Shown: piece after piece, positions 32,922 through 42,960 of the stretch | Numbering within the stretch: the first letter of the stretch is position 1 | Layout: the number at the start of each line of letters is the position of its first letter | From: Microdochium bolleyi | Taxonomy: Eukaryota > Ascomycota > Sordariomycetes > Xylariales > Microdochiaceae | NCBI GenBank assembly: GCA_001566295.1 | Contig: KQ964258.1 | Coordinates: 1 to 64,000, forward strand | Direction: 5' to 3' | DNA length: 64,000 nt | Program-made: the position numbers and the translations under genes | Notes under the pieces: generated by a model | What the model saw: only the letters and a program-made list of their open reading frames with translations | Databases searched by the model: none | Told to the model about the DNA's origin: nothing

Positions 32922-34094
32922 CTATTTGAGATCATGGATCGCGAAGTCCTTTCTAGCCTGAGGGCATTTAAGCACCCACTGAATTCCCTCGTGCATCACC
33001 TTGTCCCAGTGCGCAGATGCCGAAGGCAGCTTGTCCCCAAACCTGCGGTATCCATGAGGCACACCCCTGAACAAGTATGTCTCGTTCGGCACGCTGCTCC
33101 CCATTAGCATGTGTGTCTTTACAGTCGTTCGGTGCCTTCGGCCTTGAGAATCAATGATAATGATGACTTACCCAGCCTTAGTCAATAACTCGCCGAACAA
33201 CAGTCCTTCATCCCTCAGGGGGTCTAGACCGCAGATACCCAGCACGGTTGGTGGCAAGCCGCACACCTGGTCGACCGATGCATTGCCCGGGTTGAGCGCC
33301 AGATCGGCTGGGTCTACGGGCTTCGAAATCTGGAGCAGGTCCATGAATGCGCGAATGCGGGCCACCGGCAGGATGGGAGCATGCTCGTTCTCGACGTATG
33401 AGGACAGCTTCGGATCCCGCAGGCGGGCCAGTTGCGGTCCGTAGGCATCCACATTGACCAGACATGGGATCATGAGGACCTGTCCCACGACTTGCGGAAA
33501 GGACGGTGCCGAGGACACCGGGTCTTTGCCAGCTTCAAGGTGTTTCTGCAAAACCAGAGACGCGGTGATCTGTGCGCCAGCCGAGATGCCTCCCATCACG
33601 ACCTGCGCTGGGTCGCCACCCAACTCGTTGATGTTGCGATGCAGCCAGACGAGGGCGTCGTGGGCGTCCTGCCAGGCGGTCGGGTAGGTAGCCTCCGGAG
33701 TGTGCCGGTAGTTGACATTGAGTACAATCACACCCGTGGCAATGGCCATGCGCGCACATATCGCGTCCTCAGAAGCAAGCGTGCCAAAAGCAAAGCCGCC
33801 ACCGTGCAGGTGCACGTAGACTGGCAGTGGTCGGCCGCCATCGTGGCCATTGTTGCGCGCTCGGTATGCGCGTCCCTCGATGCTCTTTCCGTCCCGTGTT
33901 GGGATCGAGTAGTCGGCCATCGCAACGCTGCTGCTCAAGGCCTGCATGGCCTCCCGCGCTCGCTGCTCGCGGTCGGCGTTAATCTCGCTCTTGAGCTCAG
34001 CCACAGACCGCGGTGCGGCTGGAGGGGGCGGCAGTTGAGCTGCCAGCGCAGTCCACTCGGCGCTGGGACCGCCGTATGAAGAGAAGTCGCTCAT
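32922..34094 (-). CDS. Alpha/beta hydrolase (HSL-like esterase)
   Basis: Two exons (34094-33172, 33093-32922) give 364 aa. The oxyanion motif is HLHGGGFAFG, the nucleophile elbow GGISAGAQ, the acid CGLDPLRDEG and the catalytic His is in GVPHGYRRFG, which exon 2 supplies. This is the hormone-sensitive-lipase / carboxylesterase (alpha/beta hydrolase 3) family. No signal peptide. It probably hydrolyses esters inside the cell, a natural step after a BVMO that makes a linear ester or lactone. It is head-to-head with SDR 2. It may share work with the MBL hydrolase or act on a different ester. Confidence 0.9.
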
Positions 34095-34698
34095 GTTTGG
34101 CAGCAAATGGGATGAGCCAAGAGGTTGGGATACATGAAGAGGTCGAGCTTCTTGATAGCCCCGCGTTCAAGGCTCTCTACTCGTTGGTGTGCACTAGATC
34201 TACCACTGGGCGGTTCACGTGGAGCCTCCCCGCAAATGACCGTCATCACCGAGGCTGATGTCGTGCGTCAGGAGTGGTGACCCTCGTCCAAAGAGGGGCC
34301 GAGAACCACTTACATCCATCAGCACTTCTCCATCATTCGCGTAACACGCACCTGCTTCTACGCTGCTTCAATGCTCCCTGCCACGCCCATGATTTGAAGT
34401 CAGCCCATCATGCCGTGCCGGTCTCCTGCCCACTGTCGGTGGGGGAGAAGGCGGAATGCTCCGCTCTGTGTACCGGCAGGTCCAGATTAGGTAATGCCGA
34501 CGAGATCCATCACCCTTGGAGTGGCTAGAGGTGTCCGATCGGACCCATTTGCGGGGTCTCCGAGGCGGCTCCGGCGCTCGTTCGGGGACCTTGGATGAAG
34601 GTGTCACTGATGTGTCAATATCTGGAACATGAAAATTGGAGAACGACAGCTGCCTATTCACTGCTGACTCTTTACAAACTGCTACTACAGCTATCACC
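34095..34698. promoter_or_regulatory. Divergent promoter, hydrolase / SDR 2
   Basis: 604 nt. It contains the inverted repeat GCGGAATGCTCCGC (34451-34464) and the palindrome TCCGATCGGA (about 34533-34542). The first shares GGAATGC with sites in the other cluster promoters. Confidence 0.45.
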
Positions 34699-35652
34699 AT
34701 GGCGTCAGAAATTTCGACAGAGCCGCCGTCGCGCTCGTTTCGCGGCAAGGTCGCCCTCGTGACAGGGGCAGGTTGCGCTGGTGAGGGCATTGGAAATGGG
34801 CGGGCCATTGCAATCATGTTGGCGGCCGACGGGTGCGACGTTGTCTGTGTGGACCGGGAGCTGACCTGGGCGACGAGGACGGCGGACATGGTCAACAGCA
34901 AGCCAGGCCGGGGCCGGGCTGTTGCTGTCCAGGCCGACGTGACGGTGGCTGCCGACTGCGAGCGGGCAGTGGCAACAGCAGTGCAGCAGCTCGGCCGACT
35001 TGATGTCCTTGTCAACAATGTCGGCATCGCGGGAGCCCCTGGCACCGCCACCGAGGTCGACATGGCGCAGTGGGCCATCGGGCTCGAGGTCAACGTGTCC
35101 AGCATGGTCTTGATGGCCAAGCACGCGATTCCGGCCATGAAGCGAAACGAGGTTGATTTGGATGCGGGCGAGATGCGCGGCGTAATCATCAACATGGGCA
35201 GTGTCGCTGGGCTCCGTGGCGGCACGCCTCACCTACTCTATCCGACCAGCAAGGGCGCCGTCGTTAATATGACGAGAGCCATGGCGGCACATCACGCCAA
35301 AGATGGCATTCGCGTCAACTGTGTCTGTCCAGGGGTAAGTTTGGGGGGATCAAATCACCCAAGGCCCCGGTTTACTATGCCTCAACTGCCTGATAATCAA
35401 AACTGACACATCGTCCAGATGCTCTACACACCGATGATGTACTCCAAGGGCATGTCAGACGAAGCCAGGGCTGCCCGCAAAGCCCGCAGTCTGCTGGGTA
35501 CTGAGGGCAATGGCTGGGACTGCGCCGGCGCTGTTGTCTTTCTATCGAGCAGTCATGCCCGCTGGATTACAGGGTCTGTCCTGACTGTCGACGCTGGCAC
35601 CACAGCAGCCGTAGGGATTGGGATGCCGGCGAGTGCAAGCGTCAATGGGTAG
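34699..35652 (+). CDS. Short-chain dehydrogenase/reductase (SDR 2)
   Basis: Two exons (34699-35334, 35419-35652) give 289 aa of classical SDR. The cofactor motif is TGAGCAGEGIG with an unusual length, the second strand VDRE, then NNVGIAG, the catalytic Ser in NMGSVAGL and YPTSK (YxxxK). The C-terminus (ITGSVLTVDAG) is the usual FabG-like end. It should act on a hydroxyl or keto group with NAD(P). YPTSKG followed by VNMTRAMAAHHA is typical of 2,5-dichloro-cyclohexadiene-diol / cyclohexanol dehydrogenase-like SDRs. It is head-to-head with the alpha/beta hydrolase. With SDR 1 and the ADH it gives the cluster three separate alcohol/aldehyde redox enzymes. Confidence 0.9.
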
Positions 35653-35808
35653 AAAAGGCAGGGACAGAGCGATGCTTCCGTGCTCGCCGGTGATGTCTTC
35701 ATGTACATAGATGACAGAGCATTCTCAAGAGTTCAATGTACTTTCTGCACCTTCGCACGCCGCTGTGGACAAATGTGAACTATCATGATAATTTTTCCAA
35801 TGGTGACT

Positions 35809-37116
35809 CTACTCAAACAACAGTGCAACACGGCCATGAACCTTGCCCTCTCCAAGCTCTGCGAGCACCTCTGGAAAGTCTCTCAACGTGCGTGTCTTTA
35901 CCAGTGGCCGGATTTTGCCTTGCGCAATCAGCTCGAGGACCTCTCTCAAATCGTCGACCTGCCCACCATATGAGAAGATGAAGCTCAGACGCTTGCGCGT
36001 GCCGATCGACATGTACACCGTGTTCTCTTTATTCAAGGTACCGATGCAGAGGATCTTGCCACCACGCCGTACTACAAATCGAGCGGCCATGTCAATCCTG
36101 AGCGAACAGCCAGGCCTGGACCAGCCACTGGGCGGTCATGGGGAAGAATGTTCACATACCTATGTGCTGAGCATCGCGGAATGTCTGCGTGTGGCCGACG
36201 AAGTCAAAGACCGTGTCAATCTTGCCTTCAAGACCGTGTTCGCGGATGAAATCGAGCGGTGCTGTACCAACAGGAACCAGGTCTTCCCGAGGGATACCCA
36301 AGTCGGCCGCCGCGTCCAACAGATCCTGCTTGACTTCGGCGACAATGACACGAGCGCCGATATTGCGAATAATTTGCAACGCGTTGAAGCCCAGCCCGCC
36401 CAGACCGAAGAGGAACAGGAGTTCAGATGATCGTACCTGACCTCGTCTGTGAATCGCGTGATAGGCCGTGGTCACTGCATCGGTTGCTACTGCGGCTTCC
36501 GCAGGAGAAACACCTGTACGCCAGTCGCCTTAGCTGTCTCGGTCGAGTGATCCGGCTTTTGAGATTCACTCACCTTGCGGGACAGGCACGACGCCGCGGC
36601 TGTCAACCACGGCGTACGGCGCATAGAAGCCCTCCTGGCCGATACCCGAGTGGTGGCCGAGCTCGCACAGCTGGGAAAGGTCACGCGTGCACTCTGGACA
36701 GTCCGAAGCGCCGCAGCCCGGAACCGCATGCAGGGCGACCACATCACCAACTCTGAGGTGAGGATTAGAGCTACCAACCTGCTCACCAAGCTGCACGATC
36801 TGTCCACAGCCCTCATGGCCAAGGGTGAACTCATCCTGAAACCAGGACGGCTGCTTCTGGAATGGCACATGGAGTAGGGAGTGGTCACTCCTGCAGACAC
36901 CCGCGGCCAGCATTTTGCAAAGCACGCCCGTAGGGCCAGGCACGGGCACAGGTATTTCTTCCCAGACCTGGGGAGTCGGATCTTTGTTAGTGAAATGTCA
37001 CGAGATATTATGCTTGGTAGGTGATGGAAATTGCTCTGGCACGAGGAACGTACTGGTTCTGTGCTATCCTTGTGTTTCCTCCACGCAAACATGGTCTTGG
37101 AGATTATCGCAGTCAT
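35809..37116 (-). CDS. Zinc-dependent alcohol dehydrogenase (MDR family)
   Basis: Four exons (37116-37054, 36967-36574, 36513-36160, 36071-35809) give 357 aa. It has AAGVCRSDHSLL (catalytic-zinc Cys), GHEGCG, the structural-zinc lobe with four Cys (CGASDCPECTRDLSQLC), the Rossmann motif GLGGLG and a C-terminal VRRGGKILCIG made by the last splice. It should interconvert a primary or secondary alcohol and an aldehyde or ketone with NAD(P). In the pathway it could oxidise the hydroxy acid or alcohol freed by ester hydrolysis. It is head-to-head with the acyl-CoA ligase gene. Exon 1 is short (21 codons) and was placed by the in-frame ATG and the CAG acceptor before VWEEIPVPVPG. Confidence 0.88.
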
Positions 37117-37593
37117 GACGGACTGTAGGTGGCCCCTGGTCGCCGTGCTTCGGTGATGCGGATCCCGTCGATGTGATGTGTAGCGATAGAGTCGTGTCAC
37201 TTTCCTGAAGTCGGTCCCCTGCTGGGAGGGGAGTTCCCACTCCACAGTACGAAGTCCAAACCCAGATCAGTTTTGACACCATGGGGACCCATGCATCCAA
37301 ATCACGGCCAGGCTAACCCTTTGGAGATTGCCGGCTGTCCAAATCTGGATAGGCGAGCGACCTCATCGTGTGTAATCTGCCTCTCCTCCCCAGGATCTCC
37401 ACAAGCGAGCCCTGAATCGACGACCAGCAAGCGCCGCATTCGGATACACTCTAATCTTGGGCAAGCATTCAACCATCCCGGACCTTTCGGAGAGCCAGGC
37501 AGAAGAGGACTCCCAAGTTTCTATTCCAAGGGAGCAGCTCACAGCTAGGGCGAAACCAACTCAACAACGCCAAAGCATCATCGTCGCTCTACC
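37117..37593. promoter_or_regulatory. Divergent promoter, ADH / acyl-CoA ligase
   Basis: 477 nt. CCGCATTCGG (37434-37443) is a near match to CCGCATTCCG at 20586-20595. GGGGAGTTCCC lies at about 37219-37229, similar to the palindrome near 20635. Confidence 0.45.
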
Positions 37594-39817
37594 ATGGTGT
37601 TCCATCCCCCCGCGTGGGTGCCGCAGCTCCCATTTGGTACGTGGTCATTGGTCTGAAAGGCTGACCGAAGCCGCAGTAGAACAATTGTGTAACACCACTG
37701 ATTATTTCGTTTGACTCGTAGACCCGCCCGATTCGATCACAATAGCAGACTTCATGCAGAGTGAAGAATATGGTCGCCATCCGACATCGCTGAGCCGCAA
37801 CCCCTTCACGTGTGGAGTCACAGGAAGGACGTACAGCGTCAAAGATTTCTTTGCACGATGTGAACTTCTGTCCAGATCAATTGCACGTCGCCTAGAATGG
37901 TCTCCGAATGATGGCACTCCGTGGGACAAGGTTATTGCGATATTCTCGCTCAACTCGGTGCGTATAGTGCTTTCGCACGACTAGCTCTGGGACTAATGAT
38001 AGTTTCCTGCTTTCCCACTGTCTCAGATTGACTGGATTACGCTGTGCTACGCAACGCACAGGCTTTCGGGCATCGTAAGCCCGGCGAATGCCGCGTATTC
38101 GGCTGCAGAACTCGAGCACCAGCTACGGTCGTCAGGTGCGAAAGCGCTTGTCACTTGTGTGCCCCTGCTGGATACCGCATTGCAAGCAGCTCACGCGGTG
38201 GGAATCCCTGACGATAAGATATTCATCTTCTCGCTCCCTGGAGTGGAGGACATGCCACGCTTCACGACCGTGGACTCTCTGATCAGCGAGGCCGCCAAAC
38301 TACCGACTCTCGAGGCTCTGCGGTGGACACGCGGTCAAGGGGCCCGGCAGCCAGCATTCTTGTGCTACTCGAGTGGCACCTCGGGTCTCCCGGTGGGTCG
38401 CAATCAATGCCGTATATTTCTCGAGGAGTGGCATTGCTAATGCACACAATCTCTCCAATGCGAAGAAAGCCGTTATGATATCACATCGGAACGTCATTGC
38501 CAATGCGATGCAGCACGCCGCATTTGACAAGCCCACGCGCGATCGTCGGGGAGTCACGACCCAGAACACACTCGGTCCGCTGCCCCTGAGCCACATCTAT
38601 GGGCTCGTCGTTGTGTCGCACACCGGTCCGTACCGCGGCGATGGCATCATCGTGCTTCCGAGCTTCGATTTCGAGCAGTATCTCGGCGCAATCCAGCGGT
38701 TTAAGGTCAATCAGCTCATCGTGGTAAGTCATTTTGGGAACACTGGAGGAATGATTCTATTCCGCTAACAGATGTCTGCACCGTGAAGGTCCCGCCCATC
38801 ATTATCCGCCTGCTGCGGACTCAAGAGGTGTGCCAGAAATACGACTTGTCTAGCGTTCGTTTTGTCTACAGCGGAGCTGCCCCGCTCGGTGACGAGACCA
38901 TTGGCGACCTCAAGAAGATTTATCCGAGTTGGACGATTGGGCAAGCTTACGGTGAGTCGTAGATGATGCGAAATCAGCTGGACCCCGGATCGACACAGAG
39001 GGTAGGAATGCGATACAAGCAAAAAGCCATTACTGACGAGTTACAACGAGGCAGGAATGACGGAAACCTCGACAGTAGTAACATCGACAAGCGAAGACGA
39101 CGTTGTGAGCCGGTCCTCGGGATCATTGATTCCCGGCGCCAAGATCAAACTCCTCACTCCAGACGGCAGGGAGATCACAGAGCACGATCGACCAGGCGAG
39201 CTATACGTGCAAGCTCCTTCTGTAGTCTTGGGCTACCTGAACAACGAGAAGGCGACTAGCGAGACGTTCGTAGTCCACGATGATGGGAGATGGATCCGCA
39301 CTGGTGATGAAGGTCTTGTCACTGTTGCGCCGTCAGGAAACGAGCACGTCGTAATTGTGGACCGCATCAAGGAGCTAATCAAGGTCAAGGTGAGCAAATC
39401 GAGAGCCTTGCCCGTTGTCTATTGAGGAATTTGGAGGTCGTGAAGACGGGAAAGCTAACAGAAGCCACTTTATTGCTGTCACAGGGACATCAGGTTGCTC
39501 CAGCCGAACTTGAGGCCCATCTCCTGACGCATCCTGCCGTGTCCGACTGCGCCGTCATCGACACGCCAGACGAACGGGCAGGCGAAGTGCCCAAGGCATT
39601 CGTGGTCAAGACACCTGCCTATGAGAGCAAGCCCGACGCCGAGGTGGCGGCCGCCATTGCCAAGCATGTCGCGGACCACAAGGCGTCGTACAAGTGGCTT
39701 AAAGGCGGTGTTGAGTTTCTCGAGGCCATCCCCAAGAGCCCCAGCGGCAAGATTTTGCGGAGACTGTTGCGGGATAAGGAGAAGGCGGCGCGTGCCCGGC
39801 AAGGCGCCAAGTTGTGA
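37594..39817 (+). CDS. Peroxisomal acyl-CoA ligase (4CL-like), PTS1 AKL
   Basis: Seven exons (37594-37636, 37722-37957, 38027-38392, 38466-38723, 38789-38951, 39055-39389, 39485-39817) give 577 aa. It is an ANL-family adenylating enzyme: YSSGTSGLPKAVMISH (P-loop), GQAYGMTET, RTGDEG, DRIKELIKVKGHQV, and the C-terminal lysine in PKSPSGKILRR. It makes an acyl-AMP and then an acyl-CoA from a free acid. The last three residues are AKL, a standard type-1 peroxisome signal, so the product likely feeds beta-oxidation. This fits the end of a degradation route. Two introns (38393-38465 and 38724-38788) appear to end in AAG; these choices restore the P-loop and frame exactly. It is close to plant and fungal 4-coumarate-CoA-ligase-like proteins; the acid is unknown. 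Confidence 0.92.
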
Positions 39818-40510
39818 GAGCCCGGCTCGGAGGTTCTCGGCCGAGGTGGTCGTTTTGTGTGGCCATCGGAGGGGAGGGCGGTACAGCTGCGAGCCGCACA
39901 TTGCGCCCACTTGTGTGAAATAGCAAACTCGCAGCGGTGCAGAAGTAATAATCACCAAGAGGATCATATCCCTCCTCCTCGCGCGCCAATCACAAATCTT
40001 GACAAGCTACGGCGACTGCGCTTGCAACAAAAGTGATACGAAGAGCGTTTTTAAAGTTCTCACAAGCGCAATACTCCGGGGGATACACGATTCATGAACC
40101 GTGTTTTTCGGGGGATTACTGAAGATCGCCGCTTTTTCGTATCGGCTGCTCCTTGGCCTCACCAAGCGCTGCCCTTCAGACGGCTCGCATCTTGTTCATT
40201 GGAGCGCTTGGCCTTTCTCCACAACTGCCCATGACGTGCAACTCGGGGGTTACAGTCCGATGCGCAAGAGGGTGCCTTGCATCGTCATGCGCCAAGCTTT
40301 ACCCCAACATGATCGACAATTGCCGAGCGCAGCAGACCAGGTTCATTTTTGGGGAGTTCGCTTGGACAGTCATGTGCTCGAGGCTGAGTTCAATGATAAA
40401 TGAAGCATATCTGTATGTTTCCAATCCGTGGGGATAATGAAGTCTTTGCTCAACTCGGAGGTTACATTCTTCTCCGGCTTCTCCCTCCTTGCATCCTTCA
40501 AACAACCACA
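39818..40510. other. Intergenic region before the GH43-like gene
   Basis: 693 nt between the ligase end and the next gene. It is the probable right border of the cluster. No feature recognised apart from the presumed promoter. Confidence 0.45.
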
Positions 40511-41530
40511 ATGAAACCCTCTGTCCTGCTCACGGCCACCTTCGGTGTCTTGGCCACCGCGGTCGGGATCGTGCAGCGGCAGGCCAGTTCTTACGAGGGC
40601 TATGCATTCCTCTACTTCGAACCCAGTATTGAGCAGCTCTTCCTTGCATCCAGCAATGGTAATGACGCACTATCCTTCAAGCCGCTCAACAGTGGCCGCC
40701 CCATATTGAACTCGACCCTCGGCGACAAGGGCGTACGAGATCCTTTCATTCTGCGGTCCGTCGAGGGCGACAAGTTCTATATCATCGCGACCGATCTCTG
40801 CACGGCCTGCGGCACAGACTGGGGCACGGCGGTCCGTAAAGGAAGCCGCTCGGTCATGGTCTGGGAGTCGAGCGACCTCGTCACCTTCTCCGCGCAACGC
40901 TCCGTTCTTGTCTCACCGGAGAGCTACGGCAACACCTGGGCGCCAGAGGCATATTGGGACGACAGCCTTGGCGCCTATGTCATGTACTGGGCATCTGCAA
41001 TCTACGATCAGGCCACCGACCCCGACCACACCGCCGGGCAGTACCAGCGTGTCGTGTACGCAACAACCCAGGACTTTATCACATTCACAGCACCACAAGT
41101 ATGGCAGGATGAGGCTCCCAATGGCCGCATCGACAGCACAGTCATCAAGGAGGGCGACGTCTATTATCGCTTCACCAAGGCCACGATCAACGGCTGCGCC
41201 GATATTGTGCAGGAGCGCAGCACTGTGCTGACGGCCCCTCTTGGTGACTGGACACGCATAGCGAGCTGCATCGGCCGCGGTGCAGGGACAGCAGAAGTCG
41301 AGGGCCCGTGCATTTTCAAGACCAACCCTGGTGATATCCGCGGTGAGCGTTTCATTTTGCTCGCGGACGAGTTTGGTGGGAAAGGCTACGTGCCCCTAGA
41401 AACGACCAACATTGCTGGTGGGGAGTGGACTCTGCAGACCAACTACAACTTCCCGATCACCCCTCGGCACGGGACTGTGATTCCCATCACAGCAGCTGAG
41501 CTTGCTGCAATTGATGCTGCGTGGGCATAA
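40511..41530 (+). CDS. Secreted GH43-like glycoside hydrolase
   Basis: Single exon, 339 aa, with a signal peptide (MKPSVLLTATFGVLATAVG). Landmarks of the five-bladed propeller are VRDPFILRS (catalytic base Asp), WAPEAYWDD and VEGPCIFK (acid Glu). Family GH43 enzymes remove arabinose or xylose units from plant polysaccharides; this branch resembles arabinan or unknown-specificity secreted GH43 proteins. No carbohydrate-binding module is attached. It sits just outside the presumed catabolic cluster and nothing else ties it to that pathway. Confidence 0.85.
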   Translation: MKPSVLLTATFGVLATAVGIVQRQASSYEGYAFLYFEPSIEQLFLASSNGNDALSFKPLNSGRPILNSTLGDKGVRDPFILRSVEGDKFYIIATDLCTACGTDWGTAVRKGSRSVMVWESSDLVTFSAQRSVLVSPESYGNTWAPEAYWDDSLGAYVMYWASAIYDQATDPDHTAGQYQRVVYATTQDFITFTAPQVWQDEAPNGRIDSTVIKEGDVYYRFTKATINGCADIVQERSTVLTAPLGDWTRIASCIGRGAGTAEVEGPCIFKTNPGDIRGERFILLADEFGGKGYVPLETTNIAGGEWTLQTNYNFPITPRHGTVIPITAAELAAIDAAWA

Positions 41531-42960
41531 GCATCATATCATGCCTTGGAACAGGGTATCCTCAGTGGGGAAGATGGCCAACTTGGGAAGACTCAAGGAA
41601 CATCTGCTCGTTCAGAATACAGCAAACAGACATCGCTATTATGACTACCTCAATGTCTCTGTGAGTTTCAGGTTTATGTGTAACTTAAAAAGACGAGATG
41701 GTGACTATAGTTTGTTGTATGATGCGGGGACAATTTTGATTTTGTACAATCTCTATTGTGTATCTAAAATTTCATGTTTTTCCTGGTCTGAAAAAACTCT
41801 CCGTTGATCACTATGGAAACCAAGTTTTGCGACGATGAACCATGGCGCTTTCTGGGCTGCTTGAAAGAATTCCCCTACATCATCGCTCGTCTGGGGTGCT
41901 TACAATCGGAGTGACAATTGAAGCGGTGTCATGAGCAATCATTGAGAGAATGTGCTCCCACCATCCGTTCTTGATGAAGAAGTGCAAGTGTATGAAAGAT
42001 AACCATACCCTCACACTATCTTGTGCCTGGCCCTTGCACAGTCGCTTCACACTAATTTACGCCCATTGTGCTGCGCAGGACCCCTAGACCTGGACCGACC
42101 TCCAGTGTCGTGTCCAGGCTTTGAGATAGCAGTGACGGAGTCGAAGATCGCATACGACCTCCCCGCACAAGTCCGCCTGATTCCAAACCATGTCCGTGCA
42201 GCGAGTCTGGGCAGATTGTATATTTGCGCCGCTGCAGTCTGAGCAGCTAGTGCTACGCTAGTTGTCGGGTCCCACCAATGTCCGAACAGGGCAAGGTTGG
42301 CTGGTGCTCTGGCATAACACTGGAGATCGGCACCACGATCGATCTGCTCCGCCCAGATCTATCAAGCAGCGCATCTGCAAACCAGTTTGCTGGGCTGGAG
42401 CGGGAGTGTCTGAAGGCGCTTTGTGCATTAGGGAAATGACGATATAACTTGCTCCCCGGACTCTTCCCCGACTTTCCCAGCCGACAGATCCAGTGCAGAC
42501 CCGTGCGCTTTCAGCTTATTGACAGGGGAGCCTCGTTATCTTCAATAGCGTGTCCATGACCCACGGAGCTGTCCAGGTACCGGCATCTCGTTACTGGCGT
42601 GGCCCAATAGTGCGGGCGATCATCACACCGCACTGCTGGAATTGGTCACAAAATGTGGTGAACTACGAGACGGCACTGCCAAAGATCGCCATGCCAAGCC
42701 GATGTGGCCAATAGACTGTCAATGAGGCCCTGCAACAAGATCTTGGATCTTGCATTTCGCAGAAGGCGGGCCTTTGTGCGTGTCGGCGGGGAGTGAGAAC
42801 AATTCGCACAGAATCCACGAGGACACTCGCTCAAAAGCCCGACATTGCCACCTTCGACTTCAGCAGTGTCTCCAGACCGACCACCCGCGACTCATCCAAA
42901 CGAGGTGCACTGGACGTCTTCGAATGTCCTAACGTCCGGCCCGACGAATGTGCTGACAAC
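41531..42960. other. Intergenic region, no gene seen
   Basis: 1430 nt. The first 300 nt are AT-rich and look like the 3' untranslated region of the GH43-like gene. Several short open frames exist but none has protein-like content. The right end is the receptor promoter. Confidence 0.45.

Noticed and set aside
19123..39817. Secondary-metabolite biosynthetic cluster
   Set aside because: BVMOs, SDRs, an MFS and a Zn2Cys6 factor also occur in such clusters, but no PKS, NRPS, terpene cyclase or prenyltransferase is present here, and the ligase is peroxisomal. A backbone elsewhere in the genome cannot be excluded.
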